From Cystobasidiopsis lactophilus (lineage: Eukaryota; Basidiomycota; Agaricostilbomycetes; Agaricostilbales; Chionosphaeraceae), in NCBI GenBank assembly GCA_001599975.1, contig BCIO01000002.1, positions 1,302,001 to 1,366,000 on the forward strand: 64,000 bases of DNA. Direction: 5' to 3'. The notes beneath the pieces were generated by a model. It worked only from the letters and a program-made list of their open reading frames with translations, was not told the DNA's origin and did not search any database. Below are positions 12,501-25,147 of the stretch, in pieces (the stretch's first letter is position 1; each line of letters opens with the position of its first letter). A program made the position numbers and the translations under genes.

Positions 12501-13532
12501 ATGTCCCACTCACACTCGCATTCTGGCTCGTGCAACCACGATGACGATGGTACTGCTGACTGAGCTGTGTGCTTTCGCCTGTCCTGGTCTCATTGCGGCC
12601 CAATCCAGCGCACCTGCAGCCTGATGATGGCGACCAGACAAATCTCTATGGCTACATTGATCGAGAGCATGGCACGTCGTGATGATGATACAGGCCAGGT
12701 TCTGGTCCTAATTGCTTCGTATAGTCGAAGCACTGAATGAAAGCGTGCCCGATTCCGGCAAGAAGTACGGATGCTGCCTTTTTGTGTCCATCCTGCTTTT
12801 CCTGACCCGCTTCTGTGTCAGTGTGATCAAACCTTGGGATCAGAGAGAGGATACCGCAGAGGCAAGTTCGCCTTGGTGCTCCGGTGAAGTCAAGGGAGCT
12901 GAGGGGGACGCACAGTTTCTGGAGAGTGACGCCGACGAGCAGCTCATCCTTCGAAGTGGGCTGTCCCATGCCTTGCCTCAAAGCACCGCTACAGCTTTCT
13001 CTCGCAGTTCCATTCACTGGCAACGTCAAAATACGCGCCATCGTCATCAGAGCCGAAGGCGGTGACCAGTGTCCTCGCGAAGTCAAAGTCTTCACCAACA
13101 CCGAGCAGCTCGACTTCTCCGACGCCGAACAGCGCACTCCTTTACAGACCATTGAGATCGCTCAGCACCGTTCAGCCATCGAGTACACGGTTCGCGCCGC
13201 CAAGTTCTCTGGCGTCCGCAACCTTTGCCTCTTCTTCCCCTCCAACTTTGGCGCCGACACGACCAAGATTTACTTCGTGGGCTTCAAAGGAGAACATTTT
13301 GCTGTGCGTTGCTCCCTCGTTCTCCGGCGGCCGCGCTCAAAGTTCATTCCTACGCCACCCAGATGACCAAGGAAATCGGCGAAATTTCCTACGAAGCCTT
13401 TGCCAACCCTGCAGACCATCCCAAGATACCCGGTGAGTTTTCAAGTCGGCTCAGGGTTGAAGGAAGTCTTATTCATGGGACGCAGGCACCGAAGGCAACT
13501 TCAGTTCCTTCGGCGACCGCAGTGGCTTCTAG
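12501..13532 (+). CDS. PITH-domain protein (PITHD1/TXNL1 C-terminal type)
   Basis: The PITH domain is the proteasome-interacting module of thioredoxin-like protein 1, and this is the stand-alone form (PITHD1 type). The His/Cys-rich start MSHSHSHSGSCNHDDD is followed by LYGYIDREH-VEALNESVPDSGK, VIKPWDQRED, FLESDADEQLILR and IPFTGNVKIRAIVIRAEGGD. Then come CLFFPSNFGADTTKIYFVGFKGEH, YEAFANPADHPKIPGTE and the C-terminal FSSFGDRSGF, all close to known family members. Two introns are joined in frame only with GC donors: 12672-12724 (GCACGT...TATAG) and 12862-12915 (GCAAGT...ACAG). The His-rich N-terminus could bind metal (inference). Confidence 0.9.
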
Positions 13533-13703
13533 GCAATGGGCTGCTCATTGGCCCTTTCGACAGTATCCAAGGGGGAGCTCAAGGTGGAGGGAGGGGCGGC
13601 GCGAATTGGGTTTAACCTGTAATAGTCTTACAACCTTTGGATTTCACTGACGACACTGAGCCACCTGATCCCTATTAAGCTCGAAGTCGAAAGAGTCCGG
13701 AGC

Positions 13704-15962
13704 TTAGACGCCACCGCGCTTCTGCTCCTCAGCCTCGACCACCCGGATGTCGATCTCGTTGGCACGGATGGCAACATCCTGAGCGTCGCCCCAGGCCTCG
13801 GCCATCTATGAGGTCAAGTTAGACGATGTCCGCAGAGTGGCAGCGGAGAAAACTGCTCACCTCCTCGAGAGGAATGCCGCGGGTCTCCTTGAGCATGAGG
13901 AACTGGGCAATGCCACCGAACAACATGCAGAAGATGAGGACGAAGTAGAACTTCCATTGGATGTTGGCAATGCCGACGGGGAAAGCCATGGTGAGCCACG
14001 AAGAAGTGATCGTGATTGAAATGAGGCCGAGAGTGATGCCCTTGGCGCGGACGTGGCTGCCGAAGATTTCGCCTGGGGAAGCGGGGTCAGCTTTTGATAA
14101 GACGTCGGCGAAGAACCAGCCTCACCGATGTAAAGGAACATAGCGGGCTCAGACATCTGATACCAGAAGACGTAGAAGAAGAACCTGCAAGACTGTGAGT
14201 TTGGGTGTGCGCGGGATTTCGACCGTGAGAAAGCTCACATGAAGATGAAGCCGTCCTGGCCGGGCTTGGGGTTGGAGACCTCGATGGTGTGGTCGACGTA
14301 GACAGCGTAAAGGGCCATGATGATGCTGAAGGAGAAGAGGGTTGCCATGACACCCCAGCAGATCCTGCGCGTCACATCGTTTAGTCGTGGTAGGCTAAGC
14401 CACTTGCAATGCCGCTTACATGCGATAACGGCCGAGACGATCGACTTGGCGAGCCCAGAAAGCGGCGAAAACGACGCAGCAGATGTACCAGCAGCCAGCG
14501 ACAATGAGCGAAGAGTGTGCGGAAAGGCCAGCTTGCGCGTAAAGACCGGGACCGTCTGGATTGAGAGCAGTCAGCAAAGTGGTCCCACGCAAGCAAAGCA
14601 CAGGAGGGCTCACAGTTGGTGACGACCTGGGGACCGGTCATTTGGTTGACGAAGCAGATGAGCATAGCAGCCAGGGTGCGGTTGCGGTACTTGGTGAACA
14701 TCGAGGGCCAGCTGGAAATGAGGGTCTTGTCGAGGGCGACTTGCTTGGTGACCTGGAAGTGTTCCTCACGCGCCAGCACGTAATGCGGGTCATTGACCAA
14801 ATCCTTGTGCAAGACCTTGAAGACCTCGAGGGCCTTGTCGCCTTGACCATTGGCGATGAGCCAACGGGGCGATTCGGGGATGACGAAGAGCAGGCCGAGG
14901 ATGACAAGGGGAGGGATGAAGGCGAAGATTTGGGGAATGCGCCAGTTCAAGTCGCTGACCCAGTAAGAGAAGCCAACTGCGCAGCGAATTGAGGCGCGGA
15001 ACCAATATCGCCCGCGACTGCTGCTCACCTTGCACCCAGGTAGCAGCGAAGTAGCCAGAGTTGATGGAGGGGCCGATACCACTGCCAAAATCTGGAAGCC
15101 CGCGCCTCAGCCTCTGCCCCTCTGCCAAAAATCGAAGCCAGAACGTACCACCACGAGCAAATGTTGGCGCCAATTCTTGAACATAAGCGATAGCACCGCA
15201 GACACCACCCCAGGCCCTGAGCTCTCAAGGTCAGCGCGCGCCACCGAAGTTGAAAAGGGAGACTCACCCGAAAAGTTGGATGAAGCGACCGGCGACAAGC
15301 ATGCCGTAATTTTGAGCGCCAGTCGAAAGAGCAGCGCCGAGAATGGTGAAGAGGCCAGCGTTGAGGAAGGCAGCCTTGCGACCCCAGCGGGCGGCGACGA
15401 AACCGTTCCAGATGATACCGAAAGTGCCGCCGACGTTGGTCATGGCGATGAGGCATCCCTCCAAGTTGGAGAAGTTGGGGTAGGTGGGATCAAGCTGAGG
15501 CTTGAACTTGGGGTCCGCATTGCCGATGATGCCAGACAAGATGGGCTGCGGGGGAACTTCTCAGCCCGAACCGGATCGCGTCGAAGTCTCTTCAAAACCT
15601 ACAGCAATCATGGCCTGTTTGGGTGTGTGAGTGGCAGCTAGCAACGTTTAGACGGAAGAGAGCTCACAGCACCGAAGCCATAGTTGAAGGCAGCCAAGTA
15701 TGAGACGATGGAAGTCAGGATAAGGCGCCTGGAAATTTTAAGGTCTGCCTCGGCGCGAAACGTAGGTCAGGTTGCTGGCCCAGGGGCTGCAGCCAATGTC
15801 CGAACGCACGATCTGTGATCTTGACATTGTCGACCTGCGTAAAGGAGTTCAGATTGGGTGGTCAAACAAAAGGTAAAGGCCAAAACATACAGTAGGGATG
15901 TGAGCCAAGTCGCCTGGCTGCTTCTCGTGCTGCTCGATTCTCTCCTTGGAGTCTTGGGACAT
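13704..15962 (-). CDS. MFS sugar porter (second copy)
   Basis: Sugar:proton symporter of the plasma membrane. It starts MSQDSKERIEQHEKQ. Helix 1 follows (LILTSIVSYLAAFNYGFGA), then NVGGTFGIIWNGFVAARWGRK, where RWGRK is the helix 2-3 motif, and GPSINSGYFAATWVQG. The helix 6 exit is PESPRWLIANGQGDKALEVF, and DRLGRYRM marks the helix 8-9 loop. The last exons give YQMSEPAMFLYIG, EIFGSHVRAKG and MLKETRGIPLEEMAEAWGD. About eleven exons, in frame throughout; stop after EEQKRGGV. The family is clear but the substrate is not. It converges with the PITH gene (170 bases between stops) and diverges from the MAP kinase. Confidence 0.87.
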
Positions 15963-17517
15963 GATGTGCAGGCAGTCGATAGGTGAAGGAAAGGACAAGG
16001 AGGTGAACAAAGAAGAAGAGCGCAAAGTCTAGGTCGAGCCACAGGTGGCGGAAGCCGTTCCAATGTGCCAAAGGTGGAGCTTCGTCTTGGCCAGGGCCAG
16101 TTTCCCCAACTTTGCCTCATGGGCCCTAGCTCGAGTTGCGGGGTAGGCGTGTTTTTTGGGTAAGGTGGCGGACCTTTTGGCAGCAGATCCTCTTCAGGGG
16201 CTCCACCTTGGCCCTCGCTGGATTCCCATCCTGACCAACATCACTCCAGACCTGCCTAGCCGGGGTGGCGGCGTGCCGTACGCCATGTCCGAGGTGGAAG
16301 CACAGTCCGGGCCAGCGTCCATCCGCGCTACCGACAAGCTCTCGGCCCACCGCGAACGTTTGAAAACCCTTCTGCCCCTTCCCCGCGCCCAAAGGAGTTG
16401 TGAGATGTGAGATTCTGGGAGGCATTTTTTTTTCGCCAAGGACATGTCACACGGATCCATGCAGGCAAGGCGAAGTGGCGTCGAGCAGTGACAGGTCAGC
16501 CAGTGGTCAGCGCGCGGCTGCGCCTCCGAGACGATGCACTCCAGGCTCTCGATCGACCAAGCAGCAGCACGACTTCCAACGCCGGTCGAGAGGACGGCAG
16601 AATCAATCAAGAGCCAATTTGGGGAGCACATTGCGTTGAGCAGAGCGGTCCGAACGAGCACATCAAGCCGGGGGCAACCTTGGTTCGGCGGGCGGGCGCG
16701 TCAACGCTTTTTCTTGCGCAATTCAGCAGTTTCTCTGTCATTGATTCCAAGCTGGTGGTCGTGCTCCAAAGCCAAAACAAGGAGCACAGAAAGCGGAGAC
16801 CAGCAGGGCTAAACCTCGAGTGCCAAGGTTTGTGGAGGAGGAAGGCGGGCAGCTCGAGGCCCTCTTCAAGTTCATCCCCCCGCCGCCGCCTTCGAATTAT
16901 CGATAATTCGATGTGCCGGCCTACGTCTGCCCTTGCAACGCGATCAAGAGGACAAGAGCAGTCTAAAAGCATACGATTTACGAATTTGCAGCGGGCGTGG
17001 GACGTGAGCCATCCAGAACGCGATCTCCCTCTTTCGTGCTGCAACGGCGGGCAATACCCTTTAGGTTGCTTCATCATGGAGCCTGTTCCCTCTTCTCTTG
17101 CTCCCTGCCCACCAAGCTGCCTCCATCTCTTCATCGATAAAACGACACACGCGTGCCCGAAACGCGTGGTTGAAAATTGTCAGAGGCCTGTGCCCAAACT
17201 GCAACAAATTGCAGCGCCCTTTGGCTCCTCGCTCTGCTTCTTGTCCGTCTCCCACCGCTCCCTTTCGTCTTCAGCTGCTGGCCACCTGAACTTCGCCCCC
17301 GGTCTCCTGAACGCGGACGCTAAAGAAGAACTTCCATTGTGTCGCGCGAACAGAAAACGAGGGTCTGACCGCCTTTGTTTGTGCTGCCCCCTTGCCTTCT
17401 TCCGCCCACACACCTCTTTTTGTCCGCCCACCAACCTCTGTGTTCTTGGTGTGACGCTCTCCGGCCCCTAGCAACACCCTCGCCACTCTCTCACCACCCC
17501 AGCAACAGCCAGCAATC
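15963..17517. other. Intergenic: divergent promoter of sugar porter and MAP kinase
   Basis: About 1.55 kb between start codons. It contains a 20-bp perfect palindrome at 16893-16912 and long CT-rich runs nearer the kinase ATG. A plus-strand frame of about 350 codons runs through 16407-17471 but starts at GTG and has no protein-like pattern, so I treat it as non-coding. Confidence 0.6.
16893..16912. promoter_or_regulatory. 20-bp perfect palindrome in divergent promoter
   Basis: Two abutting 10-base half sites, TCGAATTATC and its exact reverse complement, centred between 16902 and 16903. It lies about 600 bases upstream of the MAP-kinase ATG and 930 upstream of the sugar-porter ATG. It could bind a dimeric regulator. 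The symmetry is direct; the role is inferred. Confidence 0.45.
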
Positions 17518-19520
<2,003 letters not shown>

Positions 19521-20059
19521 ACCACCTTACGCTCTTCACGCCAATCTGTATCGACACACGACCTTGCCACCACCCAAGACACCCCAAGATTTTATCCCCA
19601 TCATACCGCCGTCTCTCGTCTTATTCCTCCTTTCGTCGCGGATTTCTCCATCCCATTGGCTACCTTGCGCTCTGAGAGGCACCCATTCTTTTGTGGCATA
19701 CGCTTTTTTGCAGGGCAGATTTCACTTTTTGGATGACTTCACGCTTTCTCTCCTTCGTTGTACAACCCAGCATCCTCGATTCCCCATTTTTCGTTTTACC
19801 TTGAAACGGTTAGAAACCAAGCAAGCTTTGCCTTTTAAGCATTCGTCTTTCGAGCCTAAACCCAATCGAACTCGCGTCACGAGCGGGGCGGCACAACCAA
19901 ATTCAGGGTGGCAAACAACGACTTTGAGGGTTTTCGATTTTGGGTGTCGAAAGCATTGCAAAAGTGTTACACAGAGCTCGGTACAAGCGTCCTTTTTGGT
20001 TGCGAGAAGGAACGAGGGAGGGAGGGAGGGGTTGCGGGTCGTGAGAGGCAGTTTTCGTG
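19521..20059. other. Convergent 3' region of MAP kinase and CDH1
   Basis: About 540 bases with CT-rich 3' UTR-like sequence on the kinase side and a GGGA run (near 20015-20030). No gene recognised. Confidence 0.5.
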
Positions 20060-22156
20060 TCATCGAATGCTTGCGAGCGGGTCCAGGACGGACCGGTTGA
20101 TGGTCGTGTTCTTCGGTGGCGCCTTGAAGCAGTCCCAAAATCGTAAGGTTTCGTCGCCAGCCCCTGTCACGATGGTGCGGCTGTAGGAAGTCGAAACCTT
20201 TCAACCACAATTCAAAAGAGGCTGCAGCAGAAAGCAACCCACCCATCTGGACTTGCTGCTAGATAAAGGACGCGGAAGGTATGCCCTGTTAAGGTGGCGA
20301 CTTGCTGCATGGAAGGGCTGTGAGGAAGCGAAACGAGCATGTCAGCCAAAGAGCGCAGAGAAGGCAAGGGAGAGGCCACCCACTATTTCCATATGACGAC
20401 TTGATTTTGGACAGAGTTGGCGGAGAAGCCGTGGGTCGAGACGAGCTCGGACGAGGTGCTGCTGAAGAGAAGGTTGCAGATCTGTACAAACGATGTCCGC
20501 ACATCAGCTTCAAACGGGAGTTGATTTGAGGACCTTGGACGTACCTGAGATCCAGTGTCGACCTCAGAAAGCAGGGAGCCGGTCAAGGTGTTCCAGAAGC
20601 GGATCTTCTTGTCCGCCGTGCCACCGCCGCTGGCGAGGATGCCGGACTGGTGGGGGTTCCAAGCGATGGCCTTGACGGCGGCCTGGTGCTCGGAGAACTT
20701 CCACAGCGGCTGGTCCGAGAGCATGTTGTTGTCCCAGACGAACAGCTTGTTGTCGTTGCCGCCGCTGGCCAACTGCGCGCCGTCAAAGGACCACTTGAGG
20801 CCGCACACCTCTTGCTTGTGGCCGGTGAGCTTCTGCACCCACTGGTCCGCAATCCGCACGTCGCGGTTGTAGATTAGGCGGTCGCGGGAGCCCGAGGTGA
20901 GGATGTGGTCGTTCCAGGCCAAGGCGCCGACCCTGGCGGTGTGCCCGCGCATGGTGCGCACGAGCGCCTGCTTCTCCGTGTCCCAGATCTCGACCAGCCC
21001 GTTGTTGGTGCCGATGGCGATGTTGTTGCCCCGCTGGATCCAGGAGAGCGAGGTGACCGAGTCGTTCTTGGCCGAGTAGTCGTGCAGCTTGGTGACCTTA
21101 GAGGTGGCGGCCGTCCAGAGGTAGACGGTCGAGCCGAGGCCGACGCCAAGCATATTAGTGGGCGACCAGTCGACCAAGTTGAGGTAGAAGTCGTCGGCCA
21201 GGTCCGGGGCGTCGAGCACCTTAAACGGCACTTTGGACAGGTTGCGCGGCGTTTTTCTTGGCGAGAGAAGCAGCCTTTGCGAGTCGGAGGTGACGGGCGA
21301 CATGGAGTACTTTTCAGAGGTCGGCGAGTCGGCCCCTTGCGGGCCCGAGTTGAGGGACATGCGCCGCCGGTTGGGCGAGGAGAAGGAAAACAGGTTCTTT
21401 TGGGTGGGCGTGCCCGGTGGCGTTGGGACGGAAATCGGGTGGCCCGAAGTGGAGGAGGTGTAGCGGCTGACGGAGGAGATGGAGGTGCCGTCGTTGTCCG
21501 TCGTGGCCAGCGCCGGTAGGGAGGTGGAGTGGGAGAGCGAGTGGACGGCGTGCTTGCCAAACAGTTCCGACTTGAGCAGGGCGTGAAAAGTCTTGTTGGC
21601 CTCTTCCGCGCCGTCTGTGGCACAATGTACATGAGTTCCTGTGCAATGGAGTGAAGCTAGGTAAAGTGGTGCGCACCCTTTTGTGGTGAGTCGCACTCCA
21701 TCCGCTCCGCCTTCCTCTTGCCCTTCCGCGCCGACTCCTGCCCCAGCATCAGATACGATGTACTCAAGTCCGCTCCATCTCTTGTCGGAATGAACCTGTG
21801 GCAGCCAACAACATGTTAGCTCGAGGAGCTAAGGCCAAACGCAATGCAGCCACCGACCTGTCACCATACACCCGGTCCGTCTTGCGCCTGTTGGCCGACT
21901 TTGGACTCCCGCTCAGCCAGGAGGACTTTGGTTGCGTCGGGCTTGCGAACGGGTCGTCGAGCTGCCAGGCGGAGGCCGCCGAGTTCTCGATGGCTTCAGA
22001 GGTGGAATGGCGCCTGGGCACGGCCTGGGCTGCGACGGCGGCGACGAAGCCCTTGCTGGTCGAGGCCACGCTGGACACTGTTGAGGCAGTGGACGGCCTG
22101 GAGCTGGAGAAGGCGGAGGAGCTGCTGGAGGAGGGAGCCCCTGAAGGTTGATCCAT
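20060..22156 (-). CDS. CDH1: APC/C activator of the Cdh1/Fizzy-related type
   Basis: WD40 co-activator that brings substrates to the anaphase-promoting complex in late mitosis and G1. The Ser-rich start MDQPSGAPSSSSSSAF is followed by the C-box after an intron (RFIPTRDGADLSTSYLML). Next are the Cdk-site-rich linker (SPRKTPRNLSKVPFKVLDAP) and seven WD blades: DFYLNLVDWSPTNMLGVGL, VTSLSWIQRGNNIAIGTNNG, HTARVGALAWNDHILTSGSRD, HKQEVCGLKWSFDGAQLASGGND and HQAAVKAIAWNPHQSGILASGGGTADKKIRFWN cover five. The last exons give HGFSANSVQNQVVIWKYPSM and GAGDETLRFWDCF. The C-terminal LDPLASIR carries the Ile-Arg tail that docks on the APC/C. Cdh1 is preferred over Cdc20 because of the long Ser/Pro N-terminus and KVPFKVLDAP. 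Confidence 0.93.
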
Positions 22157-22472
22157 CGTCTTTGCTGAGTCGAGTCTGCAATGAGTGGCGCTCGCTTGCG
22201 ATTCTCCCCGTTGCCGCCACCTAAGCGTCTTGCTGCTGCTCTTCTTGCTCACTGGACAAGGGCCCCAAGCTACAGGTGTCGGCTGCTGTCCAAGCCTGCC
22301 TGCCAGCTTCTCCTGCGCAAGAATCTCGGATTTCGAGTTGTGGTGCATGGCTGTCGATCGCCGACCCTCGATCTCTGCCAAGAACAGCGACTCCCGGCTA
22401 GCCTTCCCGCTTCGCTACAGCTCCTTTTTGATGCACAAGGGGTGACTAGAAGCCCAGCAGCAATCGCCTACA
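22157..22472. other. Intergenic: divergent promoter of CDH1 and C2H2 factor
   Basis: About 315 bases shared by two divergent genes. No clear element stands out. Confidence 0.5.
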
Positions 22473-24258
22473 ATGGCCAGACCCAAGTCCGTGGCGAGCG
22501 GCCCAGCTTCCTCGTCGTCTCCACCTCCCTCGAAAAGGCGGCGGATTTCCACAGCGACGGCCGCTGCCTCGTCCTCGAAAGCCGCACCAGGCAAGGGAAA
22601 GAAGAAAGCGGGCTCCTCCAAAGCAGCAGGAACCGAGGCCGAAGAGGAAGCAGCTGAGGCTGTGGCGAGTGTAGCAGCCGGCTCTCAAATTCAAGGAGCA
22701 CTCGCCACCAGCAGCCCTTTGCGCTCGGCCTTCCCCTTGGATTCCACCTTGTTTCGCTCCTCGGCCCAGAACCCGGCCGACGCCTCTCCCTCAGGGCCCT
22801 CCACCTCTCGCCTCCAACGGACGGACCCCGCCCCGCGGCTGCCAACTTCGGCTTCAGAACTCCTGCCCTTCACCGCTCCTCCGCCCACCTCGACGCTCTT
22901 GCAGACCTTGGCAGCTGCCCCTCCGGCCATCCCAAGAGCCGCCGCCCCATCTTTCAGGGAGCAGCAACCTGACCTGCCCTCCTCCGCGCCCGCCACGCCC
23001 CAGCAGCCGTCCCCTGCCTCGGACGATGCAGACTACTCGCCTGTCAAGGAAAGCAAGAAGGGCAGCAGCTCGGCCGCTCACCGGAAAACGTTTCCTTGCG
23101 TCGGGTATGGGCCGTGCAGCATGGTGTTTGGCCGGGCGGAGCACTTGGCCCGCCACATTCGGTGGGCTTGCCTCTCTGCTTCCTTCCTTTCAGCTTAAAC
23201 TTATTCATGCGAGTAGGAAACACACGGGCGAGAAGCCGTTCGCTTGCCACTGTGGCAAGGCGTTCAGCCGATTGGACAATTTGCGCCAGCATGTGAGCTT
23301 GTCTTTCTCCCTGTGGCCCTAAGGCCTCTCGTTCAAACATGACTCACAGGCCATTGCGACGCACCCGGACCTGACGGACGCCAACCAGGACAACTTGACG
23401 GCCATGCTGGCGCTGAAAAAGACGATGACCGCCGCGGCCGCGTCTGCTGCCTCTGCTGCCTCGTCGCCTTCCAAGCCGGCAGTGTACACCAACGCCATGA
23501 AGCAGCAAAGCCCGCAAGCGAAGGCTTCAAAGGCTTCTCTGAGCATCAAAGTGCCCTCGCCGTCGGCTTCCTCCGCCACCTCGAGCAGCCGGACGCCCGA
23601 AGTCCTGGGCAGCTCCAACGGCGGAAGGGAGGGCTCGCCTGTCACCACTCCGTCCACGGCCAGCCCACCGGTGCAGGAGCGCAAGCTCAGCCTGAGCCTC
23701 ACCCAGTCCCGCTACTACTCCCACACCGACCTGCTCCCCTCGGTGCCCATTGGGCTCGACCCGTCCTACTACTTCCAAGGCTACCGCCCCTTTGATTACC
23801 CTCCCCTTCACTTTCCGAACGGCTTCCAGGGCAGCCCAGATTCGGCGGCCAGCTCGCTCCAGCTGCCCTCCATCTCCCAGCTGTCGGACAACTCCAGCTT
23901 CCTTCCCCGCTCGCCGTCCATCCCCGAGCAGCATGAGCACTGGTTCACGCCGTCTCCTCCCTCGATGCACGAGCTCCCTCAGCCGGCCGCAAACCATTAT
24001 TTTGCGCCGGCTTCGGCGTACGGCCCCTCGTCGGCCTTCTTCCCGCCGCTGACGCCCCGTCACTCGCCGTACTCGTCGCCAGAGCTGCCGATGCTACAAC
24101 TGCACCATCAACAGCAACAGCAGCAGCATCCTGTGCTGTCACCTAGCCCAGGCTCATCTGGCGCCAAGCTGCACCTGCCGCCCACCTCCCCCGGCGGCAC
24201 GCCCTCGGTGCTCATGCCTTGGTCGCCCGAGCAGCAGGCCATGTTCGCCTCGCACTAG
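22473..24258 (+). CDS. C2H2 zinc-finger transcription factor
   Basis: Nuclear DNA-binding protein of about 555 residues. A basic start (PPSKRRRIS) and a long Ser/Ala/Pro-rich region lead to two tandem fingers joined by a TGEKP linker. Finger 1 is C-x5-C-x12-H-x3-H ([20 protein letters not shown]). Finger 2 ([21 protein letters not shown]) has an unusually short C-x1-C. The linker is split by an intron at 23162-23216 and finger 2 by one at 23293-23349. The C-terminal 300 residues are Ser/Pro-rich with a short poly-Gln (HHQQQQQQH) and end MFASH. The two-finger layout recalls the Adr1/Rsv class of carbon-source and stress regulators. The target set is unknown. Confidence 0.85.
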
Positions 24259-25147
24259 GCCCTCTAAGCCTTGGGCGCCTCTCCCGGGTCGACCTGTCCC
24301 GGCCATTCCAAAAGATGCGCGCGGCTTTAACGGCTTCTTTATCTCCGCCCACTACTCCTCCCTCCCCTCCACTTGCGCCTATCTTACAAGCCCACGAAAC
24401 ACTCGTTTATCGATAGCTGCTTCTCACACTTTCACTTCGCGCGCGTCTGGCTTTGGCTTTCGCCACTATTCGACTTTATCTGGGTTTTGGCCTCTCGCCG
24501 CCCAACTCCTCCTCCCCCCTCGCTTCGACTTTCCCTGTACGCTTTCGCACCTGTATCTTCTCGTTCTGGTCGGTTAATTGGTGGTCGCCCTCTCTAATCT
24601 GTCTGTCTTGAGGTGCTTTGGATTTCACGGACTTTTATCTTTGCGTTTCGCGTTCGTTAAACTGTATGTATAGTGGTTTCCCATCAGAGCCGTCTCGAAG
24701 GACAATCTCCAAATCCTGGTTTTGTACGATAGCAGACGGCGAAGGAACAAATCGAGCGCTCGTCGAGCGTCAAAGTTCAATTTAGCGGCGAGCTTCTTCG
24801 CTGCAGCCGCTCTGTGATCTCTCCACAGTTTCACAGAAGATGAGGCACACGGCAAACCGAACCATACCTGAAGCGCGGCACGCATAAACGCCTAGCCCTT
24901 TTATTTGTCTAAGGTTATGACAGCCTCCGAGGGCGAGCCCATTTCCAGAAAGCACGCCTTATCTTGCTTGGATTGCACCTTCCATATTATTCAGAGCACC
25001 TCATCCTATAAGAGGCTACTGTAGGGCCCGTCAGCTTGCTCTCTTACCAACTCCGAGCTTGACCTTTGACAGCAGAATTCATCCAGCTCGGACCTGCTCC
25101 GCCCCATTTCACGCTTGCAAAACAAGCACATCAAAACATCGCAAGCA
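24259..25147. other. Intergenic: downstream of C2H2 factor, promoter of sulfatase
   Basis: About 890 bases. The first 350 are CT-rich 3' UTR-like. A minus-strand frame of 86 codons at 24625-24885 has no recognisable features. A TATA candidate lies near the right end. Confidence 0.5.
25007..25014 (+). promoter_or_regulatory. TATA-box candidate for the sulfatase
   Basis: TATAAGAG about 140 bases upstream of the sulfatase ATG, a good match in sequence and spacing. Confidence 0.45.

Noticed and set aside
16407-17471. Plus-strand frame of about 350 codons upstream of the MAP kinase
   Set aside because: It starts at GTG, has no domain pattern, is Ser/Arg/Cys-rich in the way of chance GC-rich sequence, and fills a promoter region.
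20905-21519. Plus-strand frame of about 200 codons antisense to CDH1
   Set aside because: Gly/Val/Arg-rich shadow of the strongly supported WD40 coding strand.
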